Assembly: GCA_021234155.1 (NCBI GenBank)
Contig: JAJEKV010000061.1
Coordinates: 1,327,950 to 1,391,949 of the forward strand
Source: Isoetes taiwanensis
Taxonomy: Eukaryota > Streptophyta > Lycopodiopsida > Isoetales > Isoetaceae
DNA length: 64,000 nucleotides
Direction of reading: 5' to 3'
In this document: piece by piece, positions 35,566 to 48,365 of the stretch
Layout of the letters: each line of letters opens with the position of its first letter
Position numbering within the stretch: position 1 is the first letter of the stretch
Program-made: the position numbers and the translations under genes
The notes under the pieces: generated by a model
Told to the model about the DNA's origin: nothing
Seen by the model: the letters and a program-made list of their open reading frames with translations, nothing else
Databases searched by the model: none

Positions 35566-35941
35566 CTTTAGAGTGCAAAATGCTTAAAATGCTTTATTGC
35601 AGTGATGATTATTTATTTTGTTGATAGTTTTATTTTGCTCCTTTGGCTATGTGAATTCGAAACATGGATAAACACCGTGCACTTTACTAACATGTTTAAT
35701 GCACTAAAGGAAAGGGAAAGTTGAACTATTTATGGCTTAAAATACGTTTACCTTGAATGTGATGGAGAACTTAGAGGGACAACTTTTTCCTTAGAATCAC
35801 TATCCCCTCCCAAATATTTGAACTATTGTGGATTTTAAGAAGTTTACCTTGAATGTGGTTTTCTCTAGAATCACTATCCCATCCCCAAATAGGTTATTAT
35901 TCCATCCCCAAATAGGTTATGTTCCAAGGGCTCCGTTTTGG
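35566..35941. other. Short intergenic stretch before a LINE insertion
   Basis: AT-rich, with a degenerate ~70-bp direct repeat containing AGAATCACTATCCC (about 35792 and 35868) and a 25-bp direct repeat around ATCCCCAAATAGGTTAT near 35880-35920. It ends in the target-site duplication of the following LINE. Confidence 0.5.
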
Positions 35942-37573
35942 TGATACCTTTGCATGACATCGTTTTCATTAGAACCACCTATCCCCTCTCCAATAGGTTT
36001 TGTACATGCTATATGAAAGATGCTCGGGTCAGTTGCAGCAGACAAGCCAACCATTTGATAGTAGTATCGGGGTTCGTCAGGGATGCCCTCTCTCCCCAAC
36101 ATTGTTTGGGCTTTACATTGATCAATTGGAGAGCTGGCTTGCTGATAATGGGGGCGATGGAGCTCACCTTCTCTATCGATCATCGACGCTTAATATATGC
36201 CGATGATGTGGACCTCCTAGCTTACACACCGCCAGACATGCAACGACATCTCGATGCCCCGACACATTCCGCCAAGCGACCGATATGCGCGTCAATCCGC
36301 CAAGACTAAGGTGGTTTTCATATCATCTTCACGTCACCGAGGGGTCCCTCCTTCAGCTTACTAAGGCGAATGTGGAAGTTGCATCCACATACAAGTATTT
36401 GGGAGTGGAGTTTCCTTCTACTACGCACCGGGACACATCCATACGACTACGAAAGTGACGGCAGGTCGGAAGGCACTATATGCAATGCAAAACAATAGTC
36501 ATAGAGCGGAGTTGTATGATTTGGCCCATTAGTCACACCTATTCAAGGTCTTAGTAGAGCCCGTCCTTTTATACCTGGTGGAAGTATGGGGTCCAAAGAG
36601 TATCACTTGCTACTTGAATGACTTGGAGCAGTCCGAAAGCCTTCTTGGTACGAGCACTAGGGGTGAAGACAACAAATCCCATATCAAATTCTACCGGGGA
36701 GACAGGATTCTTGCCTCTTCGAGGGCCCCTTGATCGCCACATTGTCTATTTTCGAAGGTGGTCAATATGGACGATGCTCGCCTCCCCTAAACTAGCTTAT
36801 ATCATGGCAATGGGGCGCAGCGCCTCAAGGCATGCCGGAGGGAAAAAGAGAGCTCAATGGATGGCTAGATGGAATGTGCGTGAGCACAGTCCATACATGT
36901 GCAAACAGAGGCGATCGCCATAGCTTGAGGCAATATCTTGACGCTTGCTTCCTCAAAGAAGCTTTGGGATGTCAATGCCCTTGAACATGTCAAGACAAAG
37001 ACACTACCAGCCGCCACATAAATCCCACATTGAACGAGGCCCGCAATGCTACCCCTGCACCCACTTGCCCATGAAAAGGCGCACTCATTGCCTCCATTCG
37101 CACGGGGCACATCATCTTCGAATTGAGACGGGCGGATGGATTGGTGAGCCACGCTTAGGTGCGGGGCTCAAAATGCCGCCAAATGGGAGTCATTGAGGAT
37201 GAATCTCATACCCTTCAAAGTTGCCCAAAGATATGATCAAATTCTGGACGCTTATGCCGAAGTTGGTCGCCCGGCCGACATTGAGCACAAAGATCCGTGA
37301 CGGTGGCCGGATCATACCTTCAGGAGGTTATGGACATGCGAGATCAGCTATGTCCTCGGGCACACACTTGACATGTATATATACATTGATGTATACTTGT
37401 ACAGTTTGACAACATTCTTATTACTGCCACGGTTTTTCCCTCGAAACCCTTCTTCAGCGGGGTTTTAACCCGCATAGTAATAAGTTTGTTAATGCTCCTT
37501 ATGGGTCCCATAGGCTGATTGGCCTCAGTGGACGATAAAATATCATTCTCATTCTCATTCTCATTCTCTAAGA
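35942..37573 (+). mobile_element. 5'-truncated LINE with target-site duplication and (ATTCTC)n tail
   Basis: Flanked by a 12-bp direct repeat GCTCCGTTTTGG (35930-35941 and 37574-37585). The reverse-transcriptase core is readable: G-V-R-Q-G-C-P-L-S-P-T-L-F-G near 36070, then after one frame change L-I-Y-A-D-D-V-D-L-L-A-Y near 36190 with the catalytic Y-A-D-D kept. Next come Y-K-Y-L-G-V-E-F near 36395 and H-I-V-Y-F-R near 36740. The 3'-UTR has GGGTTTTAACCCG and GGGTCCCATAGG. The tail is a run of ATTCTC hexamers instead of poly(A). Frame breaks make it inactive. Confidence 0.88.
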
Positions 37574-37585
37574 GCTCCGTTTTGG

Positions 37586-38689
37586 GTCTAGCATGTACTT
37601 TGGGTGGACCCTATTTGTCTGTCCGCTTTTTTGGTGGGCCCAACCATTCGTCTGCATCTTGGTCATCCAATCCAACCATTTGCAGTGAAAGCAAGAATCT
37701 CACAATCGTTTGCAGCCATTGCTTGAAGAAAAAGTTTGTGCTACACAGACAACACACCCTTTGCGAAACTAGAATGCTAATACAAGAAAATCCGTTAACA
37801 CATTAAATCCCTTAGCACATTAAATTTGGGCCACGAATAATCATAATTAGCAAAATGCACTACTACAATTTCGTAAGATAATTAAATTTGTACCTTTCTT
37901 GCCCGTTTAAATTTAACCACATTAATTATATACGTTATAGAATTGTCCGTTTATTTGCAAAAACGAGAAAATTGTGCTTCCTTTAAAACTGTTCTATCAT
38001 TTTAAAAGAGTCGACTTTCATTTGTTAAAAAATCTAGTTCATTTCGAAAAAAATTTGGAAAAAAAGTGAAGGACATTTTCAAAAACAACGCTCGTGGAAA
38101 AAACGCCTGCGCCTTCCAGACGAAAAGCGCGGCGCCTCCTCCATGTTTTCGTGCTAGCTAATCGGACAAAGACAGGCTATTATTACGATCTCAGAACTGG
38201 TAAATACTCTTCTTTTGATTTTTCTGTACTTCTTCTTTTGATTTGAAAAAAAAATTCTGCCTTCCAGATCGAGTGCGGCGGCAATCCGGACTGAATGCGG
38301 GGCTCCATTCGAATATGGTAATAGATCTGTCTTAAGCTTTTTTTCTGAACTACGTTTGCAAGATCTGTCTTCCTTTGAAAAAATACTTTCTTCATGATCC
38401 TAATGGGGCCTTCCAGATCGAAAAGGCGCTGCCTCCCAACTATTTGTGCAATCCAGTTCTTGAAATAGCTCCTTCAAAACGCCCAAAATTAAAGCGGAAA
38501 ACGCTTTTTGGACCTAGTCGCGGCGGCCCTCCATGTTTCGCAGGCGGGACAAACGATCCGTGGGGGCTCCGCATATAGCGGTATTACGATTTTGCAACAA
38601 AAATACTCGAATTTGTGTGTGGACGGACGTAGAGATCTTATAGTATAGCATGAATACTTTGTCCTTTCTTTTGAATTGCCCGATTGCGT
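37586..38689. other. Intergenic stretch
   Basis: No gene recognised. Three loosely similar motifs with GCCTTCCAGA (about 38110, 38260 and 38408) suggest a degenerate repeat. Short ORFs at 37519 and 38375 have no recognisable family. Confidence 0.4.
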
Positions 38690-39161
<472 letters not shown>

Positions 39162-42100
39162 CTGGTAATTGTACATGGCAGAGTTAGGATGTTTTAATGA
39201 AAATATGACTTAAACATGGGAAAATGAATAGGCTTACAGTTCCTAAACATCTTGGGACTTCTCCTAATACAGGAAATCTTTTGTTTCTATCTAAATTCAA
39301 ATAACATCTTTCCTATAAGTGGTGGTGGTAGCAGATAGTGGAAATTAGAATTAGAGGGCAAGAAGTGAGAATCTAGAATTATAGGAAAAGAAGTGAGCAT
39401 CAAAGTGAAACCAGGATAGATCTAACACTCATTGTGATACTAATATTTGAACTGTACTTAAGTAGATTGGAATTGTAACAAAATTTGGCCATGGATATGC
39501 TGTAACCTTTAGAAGGAGATGGCCATAAAGAAGGTGATCTGTGCCTTTCCTAATAATATCTTAATGCACATATTCTGCATGACTGATCCGTGAGCAATTT
39601 AATAGATCCCTTTTGGAAATAAGAGACTGCTAGCCAGGGAATAAATTACTAATCGCATATTTTTTATTAGCCAGAATAACTTTAGCTAAACTTGCTTGAC
39701 ATTAATCCCAAAACCTTCTGTGGTTTAGCTAAACTCTATATATTTTCCCTCTCGTACTTTCTAGCATTTAGCTAAACTAACCCAAACATTATCCCAAAAA
39801 TTTCTATGGTGTGGCCAACAGAAAATATTAAGCCAAATTACTATACTTTTTTTCAATTGTTTCCACTTATTTTAGTCATTTTCTTTGTGAAAACATTTTC
39901 AAATAATGTGATAGCAAAGTCTACGACTCAAATTAATTCATAATGCTAGAAACTAAACTACTAATCATATATTTCTTATAAACTATAACGATGTTAGCTA
40001 AACTAGCCTGAAATTCATTTTAAAAGTTTCTATGGTTTAGCTAAACAATACAAAATTTTACTCTCTTACTTTCTAGCGTTTGGCTAAAGAGCTCCAAGGT
40101 TGGTGCAGTCCCGAAAAAAGTTAATTATTATTTTTTTCCCTATTTTTTCCATTTACTTTAGCCAATTTTTCTTGAAAATGTGCTAAAAAATCGCCAAATA
40201 GCTAAGTTTAGCCCTTAAATTATTCTATGCTGCTAGCAGTGTATGAAGCTGGGCACATATTGCTAGCTCATCTTTCCCAGATTTTGATTGGCATGCCTTG
40301 AGCCATCTTCTTCCGGGTGGAGTGGTACATTAAATTGTTATTTTGTATTATGAAAGGTTCTTTTAAAGTTAGACATCTAAGTGAATCATGTTTTGAATAG
40401 GAATCAGTAGTATCAGTTTTTTATCCAACAGAGAAGATGCTAGAGATGGGGTCAACTGTTGGATATTTAGAAATGCAAATGACTGTTGCCCATGGTGGAC
40501 AAATGTGCTGAACAACTATGTTTTGGGGAAGACAGTGGTTTTGATGACCTTAAAAAAGATCAAGGATGAGTGCTTGTTGTGGAGGTATAGTAAAGAAAAT
40601 GGGGAAAATGACTACAGTCTAGAAGCATTTAAAGTATGTGGAGATATCAAAAGTAAAATCATCAGCCCTTTATAGGACTATTTCATCCAGCAGTTTTAGC
40701 TCAGATATAGCTATTACCACTTGATAAGGTTTGCTATAAGATCACGTTGGGAACATCGTCATTTGATGCCAAATAAGGTGAATATATGAAGTCCCTTTTT
40801 TTGTTCTTAAGCATTAATATATTCTAACCAATATATGCAGTGTAATCAGTGCACATCATTTGTCCCACTCATGACACCAGAACTTTCTGAGATGTTCACC
40901 AGGGAGGTTACAGGTTATGCAATTTTATGGTTGTGCAGCAACGAAAGTCTATTTCTGATATGTCTAAATCTGAATTTGTTGTGATCAGAATTGGAATTAG
41001 TGTGTACATCTGCAGTAACAAATGGACTCCTAGGTAAGGAAAAATAGATTCTAGCCATTTTATGAATGGTAACTGATCCTATATGGTTCTCTTCAGGATA
41101 TACATGGGAGTGTTATGTATCCCAATTTTTGTTGAGATATGGGAGACATCTAGTGAATGATTCAAGTCTAGAGGAAAGGTCAAGGTGTAATTATAGAAGG
41201 CATACCATGCGATAAGCAAGGGGCAGAAATTAGAACAAAAATTTAGCAAAGCATATAAGGGAAAATTTAGCAAAGCATAACGTTCCAACTTCACAAAATC
41301 AAAGGGAATGTTGAGGGCATGACTCGATGGGATGGATCTAGACACTCAGTTTTCTAGCCAGACACCAAGATTTCTTTAACACACGTTGATTTCCACATTG
41401 GGCCTTTTTTCGCACCATTCTAGCACAATGTGCCACCGCAATAAATTTTAAAAACGTACAATATATGTACAAAATTAACACCATTAAGTACATTCGCTCA
41501 AACCTTATAGTATTTAGCAAACTTTAATATACAGTATACAAAAACTTGTACATGCATACCCCACAAACGAGGATCGCTACGTACGGTCCAGATTAAGGAA
41601 TAAAGGGCAAATATGCCCATCCGACAGCTCTCGATGCCCGGAGTAACCCCCCGTGTGAATATGCACCCAAACCAAAGGGGGTTTTAGGGGGATTTAAATT
41701 TAAAACCATTGAATGTAATATTTTATGTTAATTAATATTCATGGTAGTTATTTGTTAGGAAAAAAAAATTCGGGCCCTAACAAAACGTAGAGAATCTTTA
41801 GCATATTGATATTGGATGTTTTAAGAAATGATAGCCAAGTGGAATCTAGGCCTCAGCATGTGGTTGTGCATGTGGCCATGTGGCATATACGCATTAGTAT
41901 TAGAGCCTGCCAATTGAGTTGTCAAATAATTTATGTCAGTGCACGGCCCTAAATATTAATTACCAAAAACCAAACATAGGTAAGTAACGTAGGAAACATA
42001 TGTGATGATGTTGTACACATCTTTAAAGCGTTTTATTCATACATACCTAATAAAGCAAACCCCCAGGAATTGAGCCTGGGTTAATCCGAAGAGCAATGCA

Positions 42101-42570
42101 CATTCAGCGCCTCAGAAAAAGTATTGTATATAAACAGGACGTTTGAATTATAATGATATTATAAAAGAAATTTACAATGGGATTTGAGCCCATTATGTCT
42201 ATGCGTGTGTTCTACGTGGGCTTGAAGTTGTAGCAATTTCAATTCAAGTATTGTATGGCTCCTGCTAACCAATTGATTGAAAAAAAATAAGGCAAACCCT
42301 ATGTGAGCTAGAGCTAAACTAAAAATCAAAGCACACTCACATAGCTTTTGAATCCTTAAGGGAAGGAGTTGATGTGTGGTCCACTTTGCATTCTGTGAGC
42401 ACTGGAATTTTGGCGCTCTCTCCAAATCAGCTCTCCAAATCGGGCGTTGTGCTACGCCCGCATACAAGATCTTCAGGGAAGATCTCTCTCAAACCAAGAG
42501 TCTCGCCTTTTGTCATATCGATAATAGACGGAATCACTTGTTGTAGGTAATCCCATCGATCCGAGACATG
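39162..42570. other. Intergenic stretch with a direct-repeat pair and an orphan open frame
   Basis: 39632-39777 and 39946-40091 are direct repeats rich in TTTAGCTAAAC with CTTTCTAGC. The inverted motif ACTGCTAGC (39626 and, inverted, 40231-40239) brackets them, so this may be a small inverted-repeat element. An ATG-less open frame at 40397-40675 (92 codons, includes C-W-I-F-R-N-A-N-D and D-E-C-L-L-W-R-Y) is unrecognised. 41455-41585 is a relative of 57044-57166. Nothing else to report. Confidence 0.4.
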
Positions 42571-42572
42571 GA

Positions 42573-43032
42573 TGCATAACGGGCCCATGGTAGACCGCCG
42601 AGTATTCGGAACCTTGAATGTGCCTCAGTAAAGGCGCGAGAACGAGACACCGCATAAATGGGTAGAAGCGACTACTCATAAACGTCTAGACGGTTTTGCC
42701 CGGTTAGTTAGGGCATGTCGGTTAGGAATGTCCACGAGTTGGTATCGAAAGCGAGTCTCGAGTTCGAGTCCATGGGTGCCTATATGCATGGGTAATTTGC
42801 AAAGACTTGATAATCATTGTGACATGGTATAGCCTTGGATGCTCGAGGACGAGCATAGTTCTAGTGGGAGAGACTGTAACGGGCCCATGGTAGACCGCTC
42901 GAGTATTCGAACCTTGAATGTGCCTGTGGGGCGTTCCCGAGACACCGGCATAAATGGGTAGAAGCGACTACTCATAAACGTCTAGACGGTTTTGCCCAGT
43001 TGGTTAAGGGCATGTCGGTTAGGAATGTTACA
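42573..43032 (+). mobile_element. TRIM: miniature LTR retrotransposon (460 bp)
   Basis: Two ~160-bp direct repeats, 42573-42734 and 42875-43032, share AACGGGCCCATGGTAGACCG at the start and GGCATGTCGGTTAGGAATGT at the end; the second begins TG and ends CA. Between them lie 140 bp. Just inside the left repeat is a primer-binding-like site TTGGTATCGAAAGC (42739-42752), close to the initiator tRNA-Met site. Just before the right repeat is a purine-rich GTGGGAGAGAC. No coding capacity. This matches terminal-repeat retrotransposons in miniature, which depend on another element's enzymes. I found no target-site duplication. Confidence 0.8.
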
Positions 43033-43047
43033 GTATTCATCCGATAC

Positions 43048-44545
43048 TGTGACGGGCCTGGCCAGTTAACCTTTATGGTAACTGGAGATCCCATCAATCT
43101 CGACCATTGGATCTACTTAAGCTTAAAGACTTAAGAAATTAACTCATGTATCCGCATCTATAACACTTAGGTAAAGAATTTAATCTTTGTACATATTCTA
43201 AGGTTCCAAACATGTACTTGCCCATTACTCAGCAATATCCCCATATATAACAATAATAGTAATAATAATCAAGTTTATTGAATAGCAATCCACACACTTC
43301 TACTCTCGCCTTTCCGAAGCTTGGCTACTTTCCGGAGCATCTCACACCTCTGCTTACACCATCAACCACGGGGTTAGTCACACGGACTAAGTGGGGATCG
43401 GGGGTCTAGGATGTCTAGCATCAACAAAACAAAGCATTAACCTAGAACAACAACATAACCTTACCGTAGCCTCGCCCCTGCAATCCAAGTAACTAGTCCA
43501 ACAAGCATGACCAATGCAACTTAATTCCAACAAAGAAGACCACATATATAATAACCAAGCAATCGTAGCATCAACATTGCAACCAATATTCCTCGGGTCG
43601 AGAGCAAGGTCAACTTCGGTGTCGAGGCCCGGTGACATAGAGGCAGGGTAACCGCGTGTGTACACACCCCATCCACGCTGCGTCCGGCATTGGAGGACCA
43701 CTTAATCGTGCATGACGTTGTACCATACGGTACCAACGCCCGATGTTCAAATAATACCATTTACATAGCACATGCAATAACCAGCAGTCTAGACCATCGC
43801 ACCTAGACTCCGGCCCGGAGGTCTATATCAAAGAATTATACTACACATAGATCACAATACTATGAATTCCACCCAATATCAACTAGGCACATTTCCATAT
43901 CAAATTTACCTTGGAAATTCCATAATTTACACCTCATGCAACAAAAGAATCGGTTATAAATTTCATTATAAACATTACTATCTCAGATTGAAATTATTAA
44001 CATGGTAGAGAATATTAAATCGGTTAATATGCTCGCTATCCATTAACCATGCATGCCTATTCATGACCATGCTCATATGATTTAACTTCAAGTTTATACT
44101 ACGTTCAAAGCAATCATTATTAAATCAACACAACTATACAAACACTAGAAAACCCCAGGTGTAAGGCTTGATCCCCACCGAAATCCCGGCTTTTTTTTAC
44201 GCACTCCCGGCAACGCTCCCAGATCTCTGCACGCAACTCGCTCCTTTAGCAATCCATCTGCAATCTATCTCCTTCCGAATGCTTCACCATCACATAAAAG
44301 ACTTATTTCCCATGGAAAACTCCTTCCGAAGCAATCAAGAATAATATTGTTGTGCTTATATAACCTAGCAATGCCCTTGCATGCATGCATGCACACACTG
44401 CATGCATAGACACATTGCATGCATGTATTCCTAGCACATAATCATTTATTTTACCTTGAAAATGCACTCTTATATAATGGCAACGTTACTTACATCTTAA
44501 TGACTTACATCTTAATGTTGGTGCTAGGTTGCTAGGTCCGTTACA
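43048..44545 (-). repeat. LTR 1 of the tandem array
   Basis: 1498 bp, TG...CA ends. It lacks about 170 bp present in the other two LTRs (the segment with CTACCATGCAACATGC and ATCACTACCTATAACC), replaced by a short unrelated stretch. It contains a GCATGCAT-rich microsatellite near 44380-44425. Confidence 0.85.
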
Positions 44546-44556
44546 GTCTCTCCTCC
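44546..44556 (-). other. Polypurine tract of the tandem LTR element
   Basis: The minus strand reads GGAGGAGAGAC directly before the LTR start TGTAACGG. The same tract recurs at 48366-48376 in slightly altered form. Confidence 0.75.
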
Positions 44557-46682
44557 AAAAATTCAACCCATGTCCTCATGGGTGCATCTTAGAGCACTCA
44601 TGAAAAATCTAGTTGGTATCTCCCTTTGTGACATCTTCCTTGGAACAAACCCAACCATTGATCTAATTTTTTTTTATAGTCTGCCTCCTTAATTACTCGG
44701 TCTCTTCCCTTTATACTTTCACATCTTAATCCTCAATTCAATATACTCCCAAATGAATACAATTTTGTCCCTTAGAACTGACCCATCCTTGTCAAACACA
44801 ATTGCTTAGCCTTCCAATCCAAGATGATGCATCTCCAAACTTGAAAGTTCAAAGCTAGCTTCATACAAGTAATTTAAGCTAAAGGAAAGATACATATTAG
44901 ATAGCTCCAATGCACGACCCTTCTAACATTCAATTTAACATACCGCCAAGTCTAGAACTAACTCAAATATTATGAGTATACTACATATCCAATTCAATAT
45001 AATAACGTAATGCAGTTAATGCAACTTTTCATAAAGAAGGTACGTGCCATAGAAAAAAAAACCCACCATTCCAAAGAGATACTCAGGTCGAACTAGATAT
45101 GTAATCTCTCGAGACTTCTTGGGTGGCCAAATCCAAAAAGTAACAAGCAAAATACATAATCAAGTCCCCCAGTCTGGGTATCTTATAGCTAGGTAACATA
45201 CTTAAGTTGATACAAGGGATCCCATAAGAATTATAACCCATGGTATAGAGAATTTCTCTACAAGTTCATCCAATGACATTGAAGTATCCTAGGCTATACA
45301 CTTGGCCTCTATATTTAGCCTACTTCCATACATATTACCCCATCACACTGGCTAGTCTTTCAACAAGATTTTATAGGCATCAATTGTCGTTAATTTCAAT
45401 GATGCTCTTACTTCATGTATTTCGTTCACAACTTCAATCCTTTGACTATATCCTTAATCAAGTAATGCAATCACCATCCCTCCATTAATCTACAATCACT
45501 TCTACCATGCCAAATAATTACGATACATGGAAGCACCATTACTAGATGTGCTTACAACTCTTCTATTACATCTAAGATTTTCAAAAATGGCACTTCCCCC
45601 ATGTCTATACATTCCCCTCTGCCTTTATCTCATGTCTGGGCTTTATCTGACAACTCTTTCGTTCAACTTCATGGTTTACCTACTACCACGATTAAATATG
45701 TTATTCCTCTATTCATCGTCTTCTTCTTCCTTATCCATAAGATGGATAACATTGTTCAATCTTGGTCAATGAATTCTTCAGTCTGCCATAATTTAAGTGG
45801 ATATCATTCTCTAAATATAAATCATTAACTTTGACCACTTTGTTCCGTTAAGTGCTTTCTTATACTCCAAGAATTTTTCAAGGCCAAGAACTTTTTCAAG
45901 GCTATCACCGACTATTCTAGCCATAACCCTAAGGCCAACAACTTTATAGACCTCAAGTAGGACCATGATGTAATCATGACATTTCCTTCTACATCACACA
46001 TCTGCTATTTACACATGAGCTTCAATCTGACTATCATGCCAATCTTATTCTATAACCATATCTAAGCATTCTCAAAACTTGTCTTACAACCACCGTGTTG
46101 TAACCTTATCCAACCATAGCCTGAATGCTATCAACTTAGCAACTTATTGTTATTTTACCATTGGATAGCAATATATAGATGTTGCCTGGTTTTCTCAATT
46201 TTTAGCTTCAAAAGGATGCACCTAACATCACATCAAGAATCTTATTCATCCGATATGGTGAGATGAACCTTCCCTGAATATCATAGGCATTATATATCAT
46301 GCACTGCTTATTCCAAATTTTCTTGCCACCAGAGTATACTACTATGGGATCATATCTACACTATAAGGAGTGGTTACCAAAGTGAAATGCAATATCTGTA
46401 ACTTAATCTCCCTCAAGCATCACTTCCATGCTATGCGCACATTGGCAACCCTAAATCAAAGTTAGCCCCCTTGATAACATACATTTTCTAGCTTATCTGC
46501 TTTGCAAGATAGAAAATCAACCAAGATTATAGAAATACCATGTAATCAATTTCACATACCTTCATAAAACAATTTGTCACGCCTCCTCTGAGGCCATCAT
46601 CTCCACATAGTACTATTAGCATAATCCAACAACCTCAACTTGAATCTAAACTTCGCCATCATACATCCAAGGATCCAACTAT

Positions 46683-46694
46683 GCTCTGATACCA
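46683..46694 (-). other. Primer-binding site (initiator tRNA-Met type)
   Basis: The minus strand reads TGGTATCAGAGC two bases inside the end of LTR 2. The equivalent site by LTR 3 (about 50531-50541) has lost one base. Its position fixes the element's orientation. Confidence 0.85.
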
Positions 46695-46696
46695 AC

Positions 46697-48365
46697 TGTG
46701 ACGGGCCTGGCCAGTTAACCTTTATGGTAACTGGAGATCCCATCAATCTCGACCATTGGATCTACTTAAGCTTAAAAACTTAAGAAATTAACTCATGCAT
46801 CTGCAACAATAACACTTAGGTAAAGAATTTAATCTTTGTACATATTCTAAGGTTCCAAACATGTACTTGCCCATTACTCAGCAATATCCCCGCACACTAT
46901 GAATGATCTTAATAATTGTAACTTCAAGCCCATATATAATAATAATAATAGTAATAATAATCAAGTTTATTGAATAGCAATCCACACACTTCCACTCTCC
47001 TTTTCCAAGCTTGGCTACTTTCCAGCATCTCACACCTCTGCTTACACCATCAACCACGGGGTTAGTCACATGGACTAAGTGGGGATCGGGGATCTAGGAT
47101 ATATCTTAAAACAATCACCACAAAGCCTTAACTTAGAACAATAACTTAGCCTTTTACCGTAGCCCTCGCCCTCGCAATCTAGGTTACTTAGTCCAACAAG
47201 CATAATCACAATGCATAATTACACCAAGCATGACCATTGCAACTTAGTTCCAACATTAAAAACACATATACAATAACCAAGCAATCATAGCATCAACATT
47301 GCAACCAATATTCCTCTGGTCCGAAAGCAAGGTCAACTCTACGGGACAAAGGCCGACATAGAGGCGGGTAAACCACGTGTGTACACACCCATCCACGCCA
47401 AGGCCCAAAGATTGAGGACCACTTAATCGTGCATGACGTTGTACCATATGGTACCAACGCCCCGATGTTCAAATAATACCATAGCATAGCAAGTGGTAAT
47501 AACCGAAGTCTAGACCATCGCACCTAGACTCCGCCCCAGGTCTATATCAAAGAATTATACTACACATAGATCACAATACTATGAATTCCACCCAATATCA
47601 ACTAGGCACATTTCCATATCAAATTTACCTTAGAAATTCCATAATTTACACCTCATGCAACAAAGGAAATCCAAATATAAACCATATAAACATTACTATC
47701 TCTACCATGCAACATGCAATGCCCTGCTTAAGCAAAATACAACCTTCACTAATATCTTATTACTTTTAACTAGATCAACTTCCTTCAAATCACTACCTAT
47801 AACCTTAATGACGGCTTCCATAACCCCCGCTAACTAGTTTATTAAATTGGTTAATATGCTCGCTATCCATTAACCATGCATGCCTATTCATGACCATGCT
47901 CATATGATTTAACTCCAAGTTTATACTATGTTCAAAGCAATCATTATTAAATCAACACAGCTATACAAACACTAGAAAACCCCAGGTGTAAGGCTTGATC
48001 CCCACTGAAATCCCGGGCTTGCTTCTTCTCGCACTCCCTAGCAACGCCCCGGATCTCTCGCATGCAACTTCGCCCTTCAAAGAATCCATTTGCAATCTAT
48101 CTCCTTCCTAATGCTCCACTATCACATAAAAGACTTCTTTTCCATGGAAAACTCCTTCCCCCAAGAAATCAAGAATAATATTGTTGCACTTATATAACCT
48201 AGCAATGCCCTTGCATGCATGCATGCATACACTGCATGCATGGACACATTGCATGCATGTATTCCTAGCACATAATCATTTATTTTACCTTGAAAATGCA
48301 CTCTTATATAATGGCAACGTTACTTACATCTTAATGTTGGTGCTAGGTTGCTAGGTCCGTTCACA
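46697..48365 (-). repeat. LTR 2 (shared) of the tandem array
   Basis: 1669 bp, ends TGTGACGGG and CCGTTCACA. It serves both internal regions. The same ATGCATGCATGCATACACTG microsatellite lies near 48210-48260. Confidence 0.85.

Noticed and set aside
42739-42800. tRNA-like sequence with GAGTTCGAGTCC
   Set aside because: It lies inside the TRIM next to the primer-binding site and does not fold into a full cloverleaf as far as I can see.
45273-45828. Plus-strand ORFs in the internal regions of the tandem LTR element (also 49128-49626)
   Set aside because: The element lies on the minus strand, the ORFs differ by frameshifts between the two copies, and they show no known domain.
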